Shown here: positions 14,597 to 15,201 of the stretch, one piece after another | Layout: the number at the start of each line of letters is the position of its first letter | Position numbering within the stretch: the first letter of the stretch is position 1 | DNA from: Candidatus Aquidulcis sp. | GTDB taxonomy: Bacteria > Chloroflexota > Anaerolineae > Anaerolineales > E44-bin32 | Assembly (NCBI GenBank): GCA_020723365.1 | Contig: DYJB01000026.1 | Location: 1 to 15,201 of the forward strand | Direction of reading: 5' to 3' | DNA: 15,201 nucleotides | Position numbers and translations under genes: made by a program | Notes under the pieces: generated by a model | Databases searched by the model: none | The model's input: only the letters and a program-made list of their open reading frames with translations | What the model was told of the DNA's origin: nothing

Positions 14597-15201
14597 CTAG
14601 AGTGAGACGGTGTAGACGCGGTAGCGTTTGTACTCCTCGGCCCCCAGGCGCAGTGAGATCTTGTTCGTCTGCGGGTTGTCGGCGCCGGTCAGGCTGCCAT
14701 CCAGCCAGCGGTAGCCGCGTCGGAGCGAGATCTCGCCGATGCGGGCGAACATCATCGCCTCCAACCCCATGCCCCAGAACTCAGGCTCGACAGCCAGGAT
14801 CTTGAACGAAACCGACCGGATGCGCCGCATGGCCCAGGCCAGCTGCAGGACCTGCCACGGATAGCGCAACCCGCCGCAGCGATGGAAGGCCTCGGCCACA
14901 TTGGGGATCGCCAGGCTGAAGCCCACCTCGCGCCCGTCCACCAGGGCGAACCAGATCAGCTCCTCATCCAGGATCGGCCGAAGCGAGTCGGCGAAACGCC
15001 GCAGTTCATCCTCGGCCATGGGCGTGAAGTCGGGCAGGGTGGACAGTGAGCGATTGTAGATACGCAGGACGATCCCCAGGTCGCGATCGAAGTTCGCCAG
15101 CTCCGCATGCCGCAGGCGGCAGCGCGGGTTGCGCGAGGTGCGTTCGGCGACGTGCAGCAGCTTGCCTGGAAGAAGTTCGAGCTGCTTGCCGGCGCGACGG
15201 G
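14597..15201 (-). CDS. GNAT-like N-acyltransferase family protein, N-terminus off the window
   Basis: The frame is open from the right edge to a TAG at 14597-14599, giving about 201 residues without the true start. A visible segment NRSLSTLPDFTPMAEDELRRF leads to DEELIWFALVDGREVGFSLAIPN, a GNAT beta-strand pair. It is followed by a basic helical region (QLAWAMRRIRS), then VSFKILAVEPEFWGMGLEAMMF, which resembles the acetyl-CoA-binding strand/helix (VxPxxxGxGLxxxL). SLRRGYRWLDGSLTGADNPQTNKISLRLGAEEYKRYRVY closes the GNAT fold. This matches a YghO-like GNAT group known to me only as uncharacterised. An internal ATG at 15019 lies inside conserved sequence and is not the real start. The substrate is unknown. 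Confidence 0.75.
   Translation of the reverse strand, partial: RRAGKQLELLPGKLLHVAERTSRNPRCRLRHAELANFDRDLGIVLRIYNRSLSTLPDFTPMAEDELRRFADSLRPILDEELIWFALVDGREVGFSLAIPNVAEAFHRCGGLRYPWQVLQLAWAMRRIRSVSFKILAVEPEFWGMGLEAMMFARIGEISLRRGYRWLDGSLTGADNPQTNKISLRLGAEEYKRYRVYTVSL

Overview
This is a GC-rich, densely packed chromosomal window with no mobile elements, no CRISPR array and no rRNA or tRNA genes. The gene set suggests a Chloroflexota (Anaerolineae-like) bacterium. It contains a free-standing methylmalonyl-CoA mutase B12 subunit beside a MeaB GTPase, DUF5666 lipoprotein repeats, an LCP protein followed by a Thr/Pro-rich TPR-like protein, and paired trypsin-like proteases. This assignment rests on gene style only, with no phylogenetic marker. 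Both ends are cut: a thioredoxin C-terminus at the left, and a GNAT-like protein on the minus strand at the right.

Left part (1-5100). A thioredoxin tail and a small four-helix membrane protein precede trpS. Between them lies the most informative non-coding element of the window. A consensus-like promoter (TTGACG, 17 bp, TAGACT) is followed by a roughly 280-nt T-box leader with Stems I, II and III, a TGG (Trp) specifier, an antiterminator/T-box element and a 13-bp terminator ending in a T-rich tract. trpS should therefore be induced when tRNA-Trp is uncharged. On the minus strand, converging on trpS, are a DUF5666 lipoprotein with a very acidic Asp/Asn/Ser tail and a polytopic GT-C/STT3-like membrane protein. 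A 469-bp GC-rich gap separates the lipoprotein from the next divergent unit.

Centre (5101-9918). This part holds a methylmalonyl-CoA mutase B12-binding subunit with its MeaB-type chaperone GTPase, then a divergent ribose-phosphate pyrophosphokinase, an unrecognised membrane-anchored protein with four extracytoplasmic cysteines, and a DUF6958-like protein. Next come a minus-strand HELMH putative metalloprotease-fold protein and, divergently, a fructose-6-phosphate aldolase-like transaldolase with a strong promoter. These are mostly housekeeping and carbon-metabolism genes.

Right part (9974-14565). A same-strand run carries an LCP envelope protein, a single-pass TPR-like protein, a NarL-type regulator with a degenerate receiver domain, a trypsin/PDZ protease, and a second trypsin-like protein that appears to have lost its N-terminus to a one-base frameshift. 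A perfect stem-loop terminator closes the run. The layout is compatible with an envelope or stress-response unit, but that is inference. The best candidates for follow-up are the trpS T-box with its non-canonical T-box sequence, the frameshifted protease, and the regulator/protease cluster. No wholly novel system is evident.
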